Shown: in pieces, positions 12,840 through 23,669 of the stretch | How the letters are laid out: each line of letters opens with the position of its first letter | How positions within the stretch are numbered: the first letter of the stretch is position 1 | Assembly (NCBI RefSeq): GCF_030272615.1 | Contig: NC_081415.1 | Coordinates: 624,401,740 to 624,465,739, forward strand | Reading direction: 5' to 3' | DNA: 64,000 nt | Source: Cryptomeria japonica | Taxonomy: Eukaryota > Streptophyta > Pinopsida > Cupressales > Cupressaceae | Notes under the pieces: model-generated | Seen by the model: only the letters and a program-made list of their open reading frames with translations | Database searches by the model: none | Told to the model about the DNA's origin: nothing | Position numbers and translations under genes: made by a program

Positions 12840-14068
12840 TGTAGCGTCCTAAAATTGCGACACTTGCAATTTCGACTGCATTTCGGTCTTCACGATGGCG
12901 ACGCACCACACAACCTGAATGGAGACCCTGAAACTTGCTCACGACACTGAAAACTGCATTTTTCAAGCACCCTGGCCTGAACGTCCTTGCACCCTACTGT
13001 CCCGCAAGGTGGGACCAGAGCGCCCAGTGCCCTGGTCCCTCAGGACCAGGGCGCCCAACGCCCTGGTCCCTGGGTCCTATTTTGGGCCTGGTCTCCTAAG
13101 GGGCTCCGGTCTTTTTGTTTGCAATTTGGAAATTAACTTTCCCTGGTCGGCCTAAGGTCGGGAAAATCAGTCTATCAGCCCTAAATGACAAGTATATAAA
13201 CTACATTTTCCTCTTTCATTCGATATGATGGAAAAGGCGTGGAAACTATACTCAAGCATTCAAGCATTCAAGCATTCTTTCAAGCAATTGATCATTTCAA
13301 GTCTCCATTCAAGGCTAAGTGTTGCATTCAAGACAAGGATTCAACCATTGAAGAGGAGATCATATACAACCTATTACTACAACATACAACATACAACATC
13401 TAAACCTTCGCACATAAGGATACCAACATCCTTAGAACAAGGTATTAGTACTTGTTTTATAGTCATTTACATTTACAGGTCTTGTTCATTTCTTGGTTAA
13501 TTCCAAAACTGGGGTTTGACCTAAAGGCAAACCCCCAATCCCTAACCCCCCAATCGTCTTCGCTTTTCTGTGTGTAGGTTGTAGGTACGTGGCTGAAATT
13601 GAAGATCTGGAATCCTTGTGCAGAGACGAACAGATCCCCCTTCGTTTCGCGGATTTTTCGGAGGACCGTGGCACCGGGCGCCATCGTCCCGACAACTTTT
13701 GCTCAAATTTGCAGGACAGCGCCGTATCGACATTTTACTGCTAATTCCAGGTCCGCAGCTTCATCCTATAACCCGAACTCAGTTTATAAGCGAATCTTTA
13801 TGACTTTCTATGCATGCTTAGCTTAATTTCCTTAACAACATTCTTTACAAAAGAGGGTAGCCTTGCTTTCCTAACCCTTGAAATTCATTTAGCATACAAT
13901 CTTCTTTTTTTTGGGATTGGATCTTATGAGTTTCAACCCCTCTTTTGAATGTAAAGTCTCTCCCCTAAGTGAAAAAACCATCAAATCCTAGCGAACCTCC
14001 CTTCTCTCTCCTCGGAGTCGGAAGAGGGGAGAACAACTAGGGTTCGATCGCGATTTTTCCGCTTTACA
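12840..14068 (+). repeat. 5' LTR of nested gag-protease element
   Basis: Begins TGTAGCGTCCTAAAATTG and ends CGCTTTACA; the same sequence recurs at 19424-20651. It has a GC-rich self-complementary block at 13015-13076, a TATA box at 13193, tandem AAGCATTC words at 13254-13285, and a GGACCGTGGC...GGGCGCCATCG motif near 13660 that recurs in the leader. The opening resembles the LTR start at 57050 (TGTAGACACCTAAAATTG), supporting common lineage. Small ORFs in both LTRs are incidental. Confidence 0.95.
13193..13200 (+). promoter_or_regulatory. Putative LTR TATA box (5' LTR)
   Basis: TATATAAA sits about 350 bp into the LTR and is preserved in the 3' LTR at 19777-19784. This position fits the U3/R boundary promoter of a plant LTR. 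The transcription start is inferred to be about 30 bp downstream and is not proven. Confidence 0.6.
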
Positions 14069-14071
14069 TTT

Positions 14072-14090
14072 TGGTGAACCCGACGTGAAC
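14072..14090 (+). other. Primer binding site, nested element
   Basis: TGGTGAACCCGACGTGAAC begins three bases after the LTR end. It is not the Met-tRNA type, so a different tRNA 3' end primes this element; the exact tRNA was not identified here. TGG at the start fits the CCA tail of a tRNA. Confidence 0.7.
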
Positions 14091-15242
14091 ATCCTTTCTG
14101 ATTTTTCATGCTTAGATCTGAAAAAATTGATTACATTTCCATGTTTGATCTTTTGCAAAATTTTAGAGGTGATTGCATAAAAATCCTAAATTTTCTTTTT
14201 AGTAATTGAACTTGCGAAATGTCTAAATGTTAATGCCTGTTTCAGATCTGCCCTTCTATTACAAATTTTCAATTCATATTTGTGCTTTAATTCTAAAAAT
14301 TAAGTGGTTAAATGTCAAAACCCTAATTTTTGAAACCCTCTTAATTCAACCTTTGTCCGACAATTTGACCAATCAAAACATCTCCAAATCAGCTGTAACT
14401 TTGGATTCTGCAATAAAATCACAATATCCTTCATCCCTGAAAATTTGGAAAAAAGTTGCGAGGACCGTGTTGCACTCCGAGCACCATCGTCCCCGACATT
14501 TTTTCCAAAATTTCAGGAGCGAGATCTTGCTGTATTTTCCTGCTAAAATCCAGAATTTTGGCTGATTTTGTCAATTATAACACTTTCAAAATTACAGTCA
14601 AAGTTGGTCTTGCGATTGCTTGGTCTAAGGCTTCTAATCATTCAAAAATCATTGAAATTGAAATTTTGTGTCAAAATTGTGTTCTCACTATCCTAAATCT
14701 GAAAAGTGTGTTATCATTCATTAAAAATTTCAGTACTTTATTCAAATTCTTGCATTTTGTGACTTTTGAAATTAAGTGCTTAATTACAACAACTTTGATT
14801 TCCGCTTTCAAAATTGAATTTTGCGTGAAATTGAGTCAATTTTCAAATTTCAAAATTTGCATTGCTCTTGACATTCCCTCTAAAATCATAAAATTCAAAA
14901 TTTCAGTTTCCCTCTCTTTTTCAAAATTCAAATTTTGTATTTTTTGACAATCTTGATAGGGTTCAATTTTGAATTTGCAACTTTAATTTGGCCTATCTAC
15001 AGATCGTAAAATCACTCAATTTTTTCGGATTAGCTCTAAAATCATCATACCTTTCATCCCTGCAAATTTCGAAAAAAGTTGCAGGGACCGTGTTGCACTC
15101 CGGGCGCCACGGTCCTGGACATTTTTTCTGAAATTTTGGGAGACTGTTGTGATTGCATTTAACAGCTTAAATCCAGAAAATTGGTTGATTTTACTGAAAA
15201 TTGCTACCTCTAAATTCAAAATCTTCTCTCTCTTTCTAGTGC
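14091..15242 (+). other. Leader of nested element, with repeated hairpin-like motif
   Basis: About 1.15 kb of A/T-rich, AAATTTT-rich sequence without a convincing gene between primer site and gag. It holds two copies (about 14431-14545 and 15054-15150) of a block with TCATCCCTG, GAAAAAAGTTGC, GGACCGTGTTGCACTCC and GACATTTTTTC. A third, shorter version lies in the LTR near 13660. Long leaders are usual for Tat/Ogre-type gypsy elements, where packaging signals are expected. ORFs at 14227-14947 read as low-complexity Phe/Lys/Ile and are not supported. Confidence 0.6.
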
Positions 15243-18200
15243 ATGAGTTTTACAACAATAAGCCCTACTTACACTATTCCCGTTAGACGAAGCCTTAGAA
15301 TTAAGTCCTTCCAAGGTTTAATTACTGAGGAGATGGAACCTAATTTGAATGGCCTTTTTAACAAGGACATGGGTAATTCCTCTAATCCTCCGAATGATGA
15401 AGAAGCTCCTGATGAAGTTTCCGTTGAACAACTTTCGAAATTGGATAACCAATTTGACGATTTTCACCAATGGATGTCTCATGAGTATCCTGATAGTCAA
15501 GCTCTTCCTTTAATTGAGGGTCTAAAACGCATGCTTCAAAGTGATAAGAATGGAATTCATATTTTGCGTGGTATTGCACACATTGTGGATTCGAATGTGA
15601 TGCCTATGAAGAGTTGTGCTGAAAATTTAGGTTATACACAACCTCCTACACAAGACAATCATTCTATTCCTTTGACAACTCCTATTGCTAGTATACCTAC
15701 CTTTACATCAAACATAATGGCTACTTCTACACAAGACATTCCTCCTGTGATCACCAGTCATGGGGGCAACCCTTCTTCTTCAATTAACCCTCTTCCTTCA
15801 TTCAATCCAACTTCTTCATTCATTCCTTCAATGAGTGTCCCTATTATATCTCGACAAATGAACATGACGCAAGGGGGCAATTCATTTAACCATTCCATCC
15901 CTCCTTGTAGTGTTCCTCTTGTCCAATCATCTCCTATGACTAATTATCATAGGGTCCCACCACCTTACTCTCTACCTTCTTTCAATAACATAACACCTCC
16001 ATCTCAATCTAACACATCCAATATGAATTCTTCAACTGAAGCGACCATTAACAATCTTGCACAAATTGTCTCTTCTTTACAGCAACAAATTGCCTCTATG
16101 AATCAATCTAAGTTTAGTGTGCCCACATTTGACGTCGCGAGCCCACTTTCTCTTGACATTGTTCAAGCTATCCCTCCTAAACATGTTGAAATCCCGCATT
16201 TGGAGCTTTATAATGGTAAAGGAGATCCTCTAACACATGTTAAGACTTTTTAAACAATATGTACCGATTTTGCTTATGACCAAAGGTTGCTTGCAAAACT
16301 GTTTACTAGAACATTAAGAGACAAAGCCCTACAATGGTATTGCTCGTTGCCTTCTTATTCTATTACTTCTTTTGAACAACTTGCAAATGCTTTCATTCAA
16401 CAATTTCAAAACAATATAAGTCCTAATGTTACTTTGATTGATTTAATGCATTGTAAACAAGGTGTTAAAGAAAAAGTGACTGATTTCATTGGTAGATATA
16501 AGCATTTGTATGCTCAAATTTCTTTTCCAGTGCCTGACAATGATATTCAAAGAATCTTTATTTCTAATTTACAAAAAGATATTCGAGACAAACTTCTGTT
16601 TTCTGAGTTTACTTCTTTCCAACAGTTGTGCGCCACTCTTCACAATTATCAACTGACTGTGAGTCAAATGGAACAATCACATCCTATGGCTCCGAGTGAT
16701 AAGGGTGATAGCAGTCAACAACCATTTGGGAAGTTTAAACCGAACAGAGATTCCATCAAATTCAATGAAAACATCATCAACAACAATGTGAATGCAGCAT
16801 CAGGTGTGCCTCCTATTTCTAAATTTTTCAAGAAAGAAAGAAAGTATACTCCTTTGAATGAATCATTGCATAGTATTATGAATAAGTTATTGGAACAAAA
16901 TGTGCTTACTCTTCCTCCTATAAGACAAATTGATCCTGCAAAGATTACTTCACCTTATTTTGATAACAAAGCTTTTTGTCAATTTCATCGTCAACCTGGG
17001 CATGATACTGAAAAATGTTTTTCTTTAAAGGGTAAAATTCAAGATTTGATTGATAATAATACTATCTCTGTTTCTGGAGTGAATGATAAAGGCAACACAT
17101 CTGTAGCTCCTCCTAATCAGAATCTTTAGATTTTCACTGATCCATTGCCTTCTCATACCTCTAATACGATTGAGACTAATGATTCCTCTCTCTCATCTGA
17201 TGGTCTTGTGTCTATGACTCCGAATGTGATTAACTTTGTAGAGCAGCAAGAAATCCCTGAAGAACCTTCCATCACATTTGATTCCAGTGAAACCATTAGG
17301 GCACCTGATGGTCCTTTATACATAGTTGCAAAAGTTAAGAATACACCTTGCCGTGGAGTGCTTATTGATCCTTCGTGCATGGTTAATGTTATTACTGAAG
17401 AATTTCTTTTTACTTTGCAATTGAATCAAGTGATCTATGACAAAACAGATGTGATTGTGAAATTATTTGATGCATTTTCTTCTCCTACAATTGGTTCTAT
17501 TACATTGCCTATTGAAGTCCATAACAAATCCCTTGATGTGAACTTTGCTATTATTCCATCTTCCGAACAATTTCGTGTGAAGCTTGGCTATCCTTGGCTA
17601 TCTTCCATGAAAGCTATTGCTTCTCCTATTCACAAGTGTTTGAAATTTCCCCATAATGGTGAAGTTGTTACTGTCAATCATAGTCTCTTTAAACCAGCTG
17701 AAAGAACCTCTAGTGTTCCTCTTGATTACTTTTGGCCTAAACAATTCCAATCTCTTCCTCCATGAAGTGATCATCTTTTCAAATCTTATCAAAAGTGGAA
17801 AACAGATATGATCTTATCTCTAAGTGAACCTAGAACACCTAAACTGGACATTCCTATCATTCTTGAGAAGGAAGTTCTTCCTTTGAAAGATAAAACTAAT
17901 GTCTTTCCTCAAGAAGAATCGCAACCCATCCCTATGGATGTGACTATGTCTATACCTAATAAACTTCCTAAGAGTAGACCTATACCTCCTCGTCATGATG
18001 GACTTGGTCTTCTCCCTAAACCAAAAATTCCTCCTTTATATGGAGCAGTTCCTCCTCCTTCTTTTTATAGAGAGAAGAGACCTTCTTCTTCTCCTATTAT
18101 CCGGCCTAAGAGACCACAACCTAAACACTCAAGTGCTAAGGATGAGAACATTCCTCCTCCTCAGTCTTCTCCACTTCCTACTAAGACTAGACGAAATCGT

Positions 18201-18686
18201 TCTGCACGTGAACGCCGACGAAAGTGTCATCTTAGAGCTCAGGTAGCTACTTCTCAAACTTTGCAATCTCCAAAAACACCTTCAACAAGCATTATTCCAT
18301 TTTCTCCTCAGCCGAACATTGAGCCTAAATCTCCTAAACATAAGATGTATGATGGTCTTGATCCAGTGCGAGTTAAAGATCCTATTTTTATAAATCTTGA
18401 TGATGATATAGATGAAAATGTTATTCATGATGAAAATGTTACTCCTCTTGCTTCTGATAGTGAATATGAACTTGTTGATGTTGATAACCATTTATCTAAT
18501 GAATTTTCTAAAGCACTTATCCTAGCTCCTAGACAAGAACAATGTGGCTCGGAACATGAACATAGCCCTTGTTTGGATCTTGTGATAGCTCCATCTGCTG
18601 TGTTGGATGTTCCTCCTCTAGCGTGTTCCCTGCCTTCCCGAAACATTGATCAGCAAGATCGGGGGGTAGATGACATGCTAGACTAG
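15243..18686 (+). pseudogene. Gag-protease polyprotein of nested element, three in-frame stops
   Basis: A single frame of 1148 codons from the ATG at 15243 to TAG at 18684, interrupted only by TAA 16251, TAG 17127 and TGA 17763, each one C-to-T change from Gln or Arg. Order: Ser/Pro/Asn-rich N-terminus; retrotransposon gag domain from about 16200 to 16670 (ALQWYCSLP, AFIQQFQNN); zinc motif C-x2-H-x4-H-x4-C at about 16978 (CQFHRQPGHDTEKC); aspartic-protease-like domain at 17300-17690 with VLIDPSCMVNVI at the active-site position, lacking the usual Asp-Ser/Thr/Asn-Gly, and ending LGYPWL...FPHNG; then a Pro-rich and Arg-rich region (KTRRNRSARERRRK) and an acidic tail (INLDDDIDENV). The frame ends without entering RT. 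No frameshift was seen, unlike the older host element. Confidence 0.88.
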
Positions 18687-19423
18687 TTACATTAGCATAG
18701 CAGATTCTCTCCTCCTCTCTTTCGTTACTTCTTCCATATGTTATTCTCATTCTTCTATTTGTCGTCCTTAGTGTTGTCTACTTGAGGATGATGCAAAGCA
18801 TTGAGATCTCTCGATCTCTCTCATGTTGACTCAAAAGACACATGTGTTCCCTTCTTCTAGGTGACCTTCCTTGATTGGGGAATGAAGAACAATTATGCAT
18901 ACATACATATGATATATACATGAATTATCATACAGAATACTGACCCCGAGGAAAGCGAAGTCACCTTGTGCTTTGTGTTTTGTGTCTATTATCCTTGGGT
19001 TTATCTCACACTTGGGGGCTAAATCCTTGCGATAACGTGCTCCTTTCTCATTGCTTATGTGTATCACTACGTTAAAACAATCACCCCTGGTGAGGCGTGT
19101 GCAATCGCTTTAACGTAGGGGGGCATACATCCCGTTCATATCTTTTCAAGATACTTGAAAATTTCTTAGCAAATTTAGCCTTGCCTTGAAAATTTTTGAT
19201 ATCTTTCTTGCATGACTCATAGTGAGGGAGCCTTACTACTGACAGTCATGGTTCTTCCTCGCGATATTCCCTTTTACTTTGTCAATCGAAGTTGTAAGAT
19301 CCTTAGTCCACTGGGGGCTTGGTGTATCTTGCCTCCTTGATGTGGTGAAAGTCTTTCAATGTTGTTTCCTTGTACTTTACTGGAAGTATGTGCATACATA
19401 CTCCCGCTAAAGTGGGGGCTAAA
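18687..19423 (+). other. 3' non-coding region and polypurine tract of nested element
   Basis: About 740 bp with no supported gene, lying where pol would be in an autonomous relative. It holds four G-rich words resembling polypurine tracts: CTTGGGGGCTAAATCC near 19012, GTAGGGGGGCATAC near 19117, ACTGGGGGCTTGG near 19311, and AGTGGGGGCTAAA at 19411-19423 directly before the 3' LTR. The last is the functional tract by position; the others look like duplicated or decayed copies. Confidence 0.6.
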
Positions 19424-20651
19424 TGTAGCATCCTAAAATTGTGACACTTGCAATTTCGACTGCATTTCGGTCTTCACGATGGTGACGCAACACGCAACCT
19501 GAATGGAGACCCTGAAACTTTCTCACGACACTGAAAACTGCATTTTTCAAGCACCCTGGCCTGAACCTCCTTGCACCCTGTTGTCCCGGGAGGTGGGACC
19601 AGAGCGCCCAGCGCCCTGGTCCCTCAGGACCAGGGCGCCCAGCGCCCTGGTCCCTGGGTCCTATTTTGGGCCCGGTCTCCTAAGGGGCTCGGGTCCTTTT
19701 GTTTGCAATTTGGAAATTAACTTTCCCTGGTCGGCCTAAGGTTGAGAAAATCAGTCTATCAGCCCTAAATGACAAGTATATAAACTAAATTTTCCTCTTT
19801 CATTCGATATGATGGAAAAGGCGTGGAAACTATACTCAAGCATTCAAGCATTCAAGCATTCTTTCAAGCAATTGATCATTTCAAGTCTCCATTCAAGGCT
19901 AAGTGTTGCATTCAAGACAAGGATTCAACCATTGAAGAGGAGATCATATACAACCTATTACTACAACATACAACATACAACATCTAAACCTTCGCACATA
20001 AGGATACCAACATCCTTAGAACAAGGTATTAGTACTTGTTTTATAGTCATTTACATTTACAGGTCTTGTTCATTTCTTGGTTAATTCCAAAACCGGGGTT
20101 TGACCTAAAGGCAAACCCCCAATCCCTAACCCCCCAATCGTCTTCGCTTTTCTGTGTGTAGGTTGTAGGTACGCGGCTGAAATTGAAGATCTGGAATCCT
20201 TGTGTAGAGACGAACAGATCCCCCTTCGTTTCGCGGATTTTTCGGAGGACCGTGGCGCCGGGCGCCATCGTCCTGACAACTTTTGCTCAAATTTGCAGGA
20301 CAGCGCCGTATCGACATTTTACTGCTAATTCCAGGTCCGCAACTTCATCCTATAACCCGAACTCAGTTTATAAGCGAATCTTTATGACTTTCTATGCATG
20401 CTTAGCTTAATTTCCTTAACAACATTCTTTACAAAAGAGGGTAGCCTTGCTTTCCTAACCCTTGAAATTCATTTAGCATCCAATCTTGCATTGCGTGGGA
20501 TTGGATCTTATGAGTTTCAACCCCTCTTTTGAATGTAAAGTCTCTCCCCTAAGTGAAAAACCATCGAATCCTAGCGAACCTCCCTTCTCTCTCCTCGGAG
20601 TCCGAAGAGGGGAGAACAACTAGGGTTCGATCGCGATTTTTCCGCTTTACA
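19424..20651 (+). repeat. 3' LTR of nested gag-protease element
   Basis: Begins TGTAGCATCCTAAAATTG and ends CGCTTTACA; co-linear with 12840-14068 with scattered substitutions and a small change near 20487 (TTGCATTGCG against a T-rich stretch in the 5' copy). It carries the same TATATAAA (19777-19784), AAGCATTC repeats and GC-rich block (19603-19660). It is followed by the AAGAC duplication. Confidence 0.95.
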
Positions 20652-20656
20652 AAGAC
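20652..20656. repeat. Target site duplication of nested element (right copy)
   Basis: AAGAC, identical to 12835-12839. RT coding of the host copia element resumes here. Confidence 0.95.
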
Positions 20657-21929
20657 TATGGTGAAACCTTTGCTCGTGTAGCTAGACTGGAAGGAGTTCG
20701 TATGCTTCTAGCATATGCATATTTTAAAGGCTTCTAAGTATATCAAATGGATGTAAAATCTGCATTCCTAAATGGTGTACTTGAAGAGGAAGTGTATATA
20801 GAGCAACCAGATGGGTTTTCCCTATCTGAAGACAGTGACATGGTGTGTAGGCTACATAAAGCCTTATATGGTCTAAAACAGGCACCTAGAGCATGGTATG
20901 AATGCCTGCATTCCCATCTTGTGAAGATTGGATTTGAGAGAACAAGTGAAGATAGCAATATCTACTTGAAGTCTGAAAGAGATCAGATCCTAATCGATGA
21001 GATATTTGTTGATGACATTATCTTTGGTGGAGATGACAAGTTGAGTCATGAGTTTGTAGATGAGATGAAGAAAGAGTTTGAGATGTCACTCATAGGGGAG
21101 ATTAAGTTCTTCATTGGACTGTCGATCCAATAGATGAGAGATGGAATCTTTATCACTCAGTCCAAGTATGTCAAAGAGGTGTTGAAGACCTTTGGCATGG
21201 AAGACAACAAACTGGTTGGTACATTAATGGTGACCGGTTGTAAACTATCCAAAGAGGATGACTCAGCATTGGTTGATGAGAAGGAATACCGATCAATGAT
21301 TGGTAAATTGCACTATGTAGTTGGCATTACTGCAAGGTTCCAGGAAAGTCCAAGAGAATCCCACTTGGTTGTAGTCAATTGGATTCTTAGGTATCTGAAG
21401 GGAACTGTTGACTATGGATTGTGGTATCCATATAGCAAGGATTTCAACTTGAAAGCGTTCACAGATGCTTGATTGGGCTAGTAATGTAGATGACTGGAAG
21501 AGCACAACCAATGGTGCATTCTTCCTTGGTGGTAGACTGGTCTCCTGGATGAGTAAAAAGCAGAGTTGTATCTCTCAGTCTACAACAGAAGCAGAGTATG
21601 TTGCGGCTTTCATGAACTGCACTCGGACAATTTGGATGAAGCATGTATTGAATGGCTTCAAAGTCCCTATATCTGAACCGGTAAGTATTTTTTGTGACAA
21701 TACTAGTGCAATTAATATCTCCAAGAATCCAATTTTACATTCTAGAACCAAGCACTTTGAGCTTAAATATCATTTCTTGAGGGAAAAGGTTCAGAACAAA
21801 GAGATTGCATTGGAGCATGTGTCCAGTAAGGAGCAATTAGCAAACATATTCACCAAGCCTCTCCCAAAGACTACATTTACACACTTAAGAGGTGAATTAG
21901 GGGTACTACCCCTTCAGGAGGTGAACTAA
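20652..21929 (+). pseudogene. Copia element 1 RT (continued) and RNase H, decayed
   Basis: Continues the RT frame broken at 12839: DYGETFA, then QMDVKSAFLNG, LYGLKQAPRAW and a catalytic box read as FVDDIIFG (FVDD in place of the common YVDD, both Asp kept). Stops occur near 20736 (TAA) and at 21131 (TAG). One extra T near 21470 shifts the frame just before the RNase H domain, which otherwise reads well: STTEAEYVA, CDNTSAI, TKHFELKYHFLRE, and a C-terminal LGVLPLQEVN ending at TAA 21927. It is the least damaged part of the element. The position of RNase H after RT and integrase before RT is the Ty1/copia order. Confidence 0.92.
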
Positions 21930-22172
21930 AAGCATATGCTCCACATCAGTCCGGTATTGCATAGTCAAATTTATTTTGGATTGATGTGTTGGAGGATGCT
22001 ACTCCTCTGGGGGAGTAGCACAATGGAACAGGGAAGCTTGTGCTTCCACTTTGGCATTGTTGTCAAAGGGGGAGAAGATGTGAAGTGGAGAAGATATTTG
22101 TAGAGATTTGGGGAGAAAAAGTGAAGCGGAAAGATATCTTTGTATATTTCCATCAATGCCAAAGAGGGAGAT
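21930..22172 (+). other. 3' non-coding region with duplicated polypurine tract, copia element 1
   Basis: Contains TTGGCATTGTTGTCAAAGG followed by GGGAGA near 22053-22078, and again ATCAATGCCAAAGAGGGAGAT directly before the LTR at 22173 (shown in two parts: ATCAATGCC, then AAAGAGGGAGAT). Only the second is placed to prime plus-strand synthesis. The same duplicated layout is present in copia element 2 at 48942 and 49122. Confidence 0.7.
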
Positions 22173-23669
22173 TGTTGGCATTATGTGAACCGGTATGAGG
22201 ACATAATGACATTGTATGTTGTCATTGATGTCAATATGTTATAGACGTGTGAACCGGCATATGTGAGAACCGGTATAACATTGTGAACCAGCATTTGTGC
22301 CAAAGTGAAGCAGTGTGCTTGTTCAAAGGTGAATCGGCATATGATTATGGGAACCAGCACATGGATGCATTGAATGACTACTGGTTCGTATTCTCAACTT
22401 TAGGGTTTCTCATTGAAGTGCTTCAAGCCTGTGTAGCTCAACCAGTGACTTTGTGCGATGAGTTAGCATGAAAACAAAGAACAAGATCATGTTGCCACGT
22501 AAACCCTATGTACAAGAAGGATCGTGCATGAAGAAGATCTTGCCTATCTACCTCGAGAATATGAGAAGACTGTATAAAGTGTGATGGGTCATTAGCCACC
22601 ATGAAAATGACAAAAAATGAATGATGGAGATTAATGCAGCATGCTCAACGGTCAGGATTGAATCATTTGAATTCCTTAATGTATTAGGTTTAGGGTTTAG
22701 GGTTTATGCTACCGACCTAACTGTTTTCTATAAGGTTGATGTTGTGACTCTTTCTAGGGTTGTTGACAAAATTTTTGTGTGAGGATCCAAGAGAAGGGAT
22801 ACATGATTCTTGCTAGACCAAAAGGAGAGAAGTGATACCTGTAGACTATAAGTGCAGAAGGAAAAGAGGAGCTTAAGTGGATCTGCATTGGCATTGAGTG
22901 TTGTTACTAGATCATTGTAATACCTGTTGATCTCTAACCACCTCAACAGTTGGAAAATCCCTTAACAAGGTAGCTTTAACCGGCTTGTTGAAAATCCTTT
23001 AATAGGGTAAGTCTAAGCTACTAACTTCAAAGTCCTTTAGCTATTGAGTTTGTGAAATCCTCTAACAAGGTAACCTTTAATAGGGTTTAACCCTTAATCA
23101 GGTATTGTAGTCATCCCTTAATTGGGTGATCTCTAATAGGATTAGTTCCTAGCAGAACCTATTGTAATGTCTCTAACCGGACAAGGCTCCTAACAGAGTG
23201 GACTTTCAAAGAGTTCAAAAATAGCTTGTGGGCATTCATCCCCACCGTGGTTTTTCCCAATTGGGTTTCCACATTAAAAATATGTGTGTCATGTGTGATG
23301 CTTTTATTTTGTGATGCTTTGCTATTGTTTGTTAAGCATATGCTGGTTATGTGTTTTATGCCTATCAATAAAACATGTTGAACTAGCTGTTATTATGATC
23401 TGATGATAGATCACCTGTTTATGCATAAGGATGAAATGGTAGTGTAGTATCAAGTTGGGTGAAAGGCTAAGTGAGTAACCAGTTAATGCTTGTCTCAGTC
23501 ATTCTTAGCTTTACCCATTGCACTTTGTTTCAAACTGATATCTATGTCTCCCAGTCTTTTGAAGTGTTTACTATCAAACCAGTTTAAGACTGTTGTTTTT
23601 TTTGCCTGTACTGATTCACCCCCCCTCTCAGTATCAATTTGGTACTATCTGCTCATCATTATGTTGTCA
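22173..23669 (+). repeat. 3' LTR of copia element 1
   Basis: Begins TGTTGGCATT, ends ATGTTGTCA; 1497 bp, co-linear with the 5' LTR but with many substitutions. The ACCGGT-like words near the start and the AACAAGGTAAC-like words at 22955-23190 are retained. It is followed by CATAT, the target duplication, and then satellite. Confidence 0.92.

Larger units (their letters stand above)
12840..20651 (+). mobile_element. Nested Ty3/gypsy-type element with gag-protease only (non-autonomous)
   Basis: 7812 bp, inserted in the RT of copia element 1 with a perfect 5-bp duplication. LTRs of 1229 and 1228 bp are highly alike, so it is younger than its host. Between them: primer site, ~1.15-kb leader, one gag-protease-tail frame (15243-18686), ~0.7 kb of non-coding DNA and a polypurine tract. 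No RT, RNase H or integrase is present in any frame. It must therefore have moved with enzymes from another element. The gag zinc motif and post-protease sequence match the element at 57050-64000, which suggests a Tat/Ogre-like relative as helper. The layout resembles what has been called a terminal-repeat element with gag (TR-GAG). Confidence 0.9.
8474..23669 (+). mobile_element. Ty1/copia LTR retrotransposon 1, split by a nested element
   Basis: A complete copia element of about 7.4 kb once the 7.8-kb nested insertion and its duplicated 5 bp are subtracted. Order: 5' LTR, Met-tRNA-type primer site, gag with zinc knuckle, aspartic protease, integrase, reverse transcriptase, RNase H, polypurine tract, 3' LTR. 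Integrase before RT identifies Ty1/copia. The coding region is dead (many in-frame stops, two frameshifts, a changed protease catalytic residue). The LTRs are alike but visibly diverged, so the insertion is old. A related element lies at 43194-50476. Confidence 0.93.

Noticed and set aside
12919-13826. ORFs in the nested element's LTR, repeated at 19503-20410
   Set aside because: They are duplicated only because the LTR is; several frames and both strands are open at once, and no domain is visible.
14227-14947. ORFs of 112 and 163 codons in the leader
   Set aside because: Low-complexity Phe/Ile/Lys sequence from A/T-rich DNA, overlapping in different frames.
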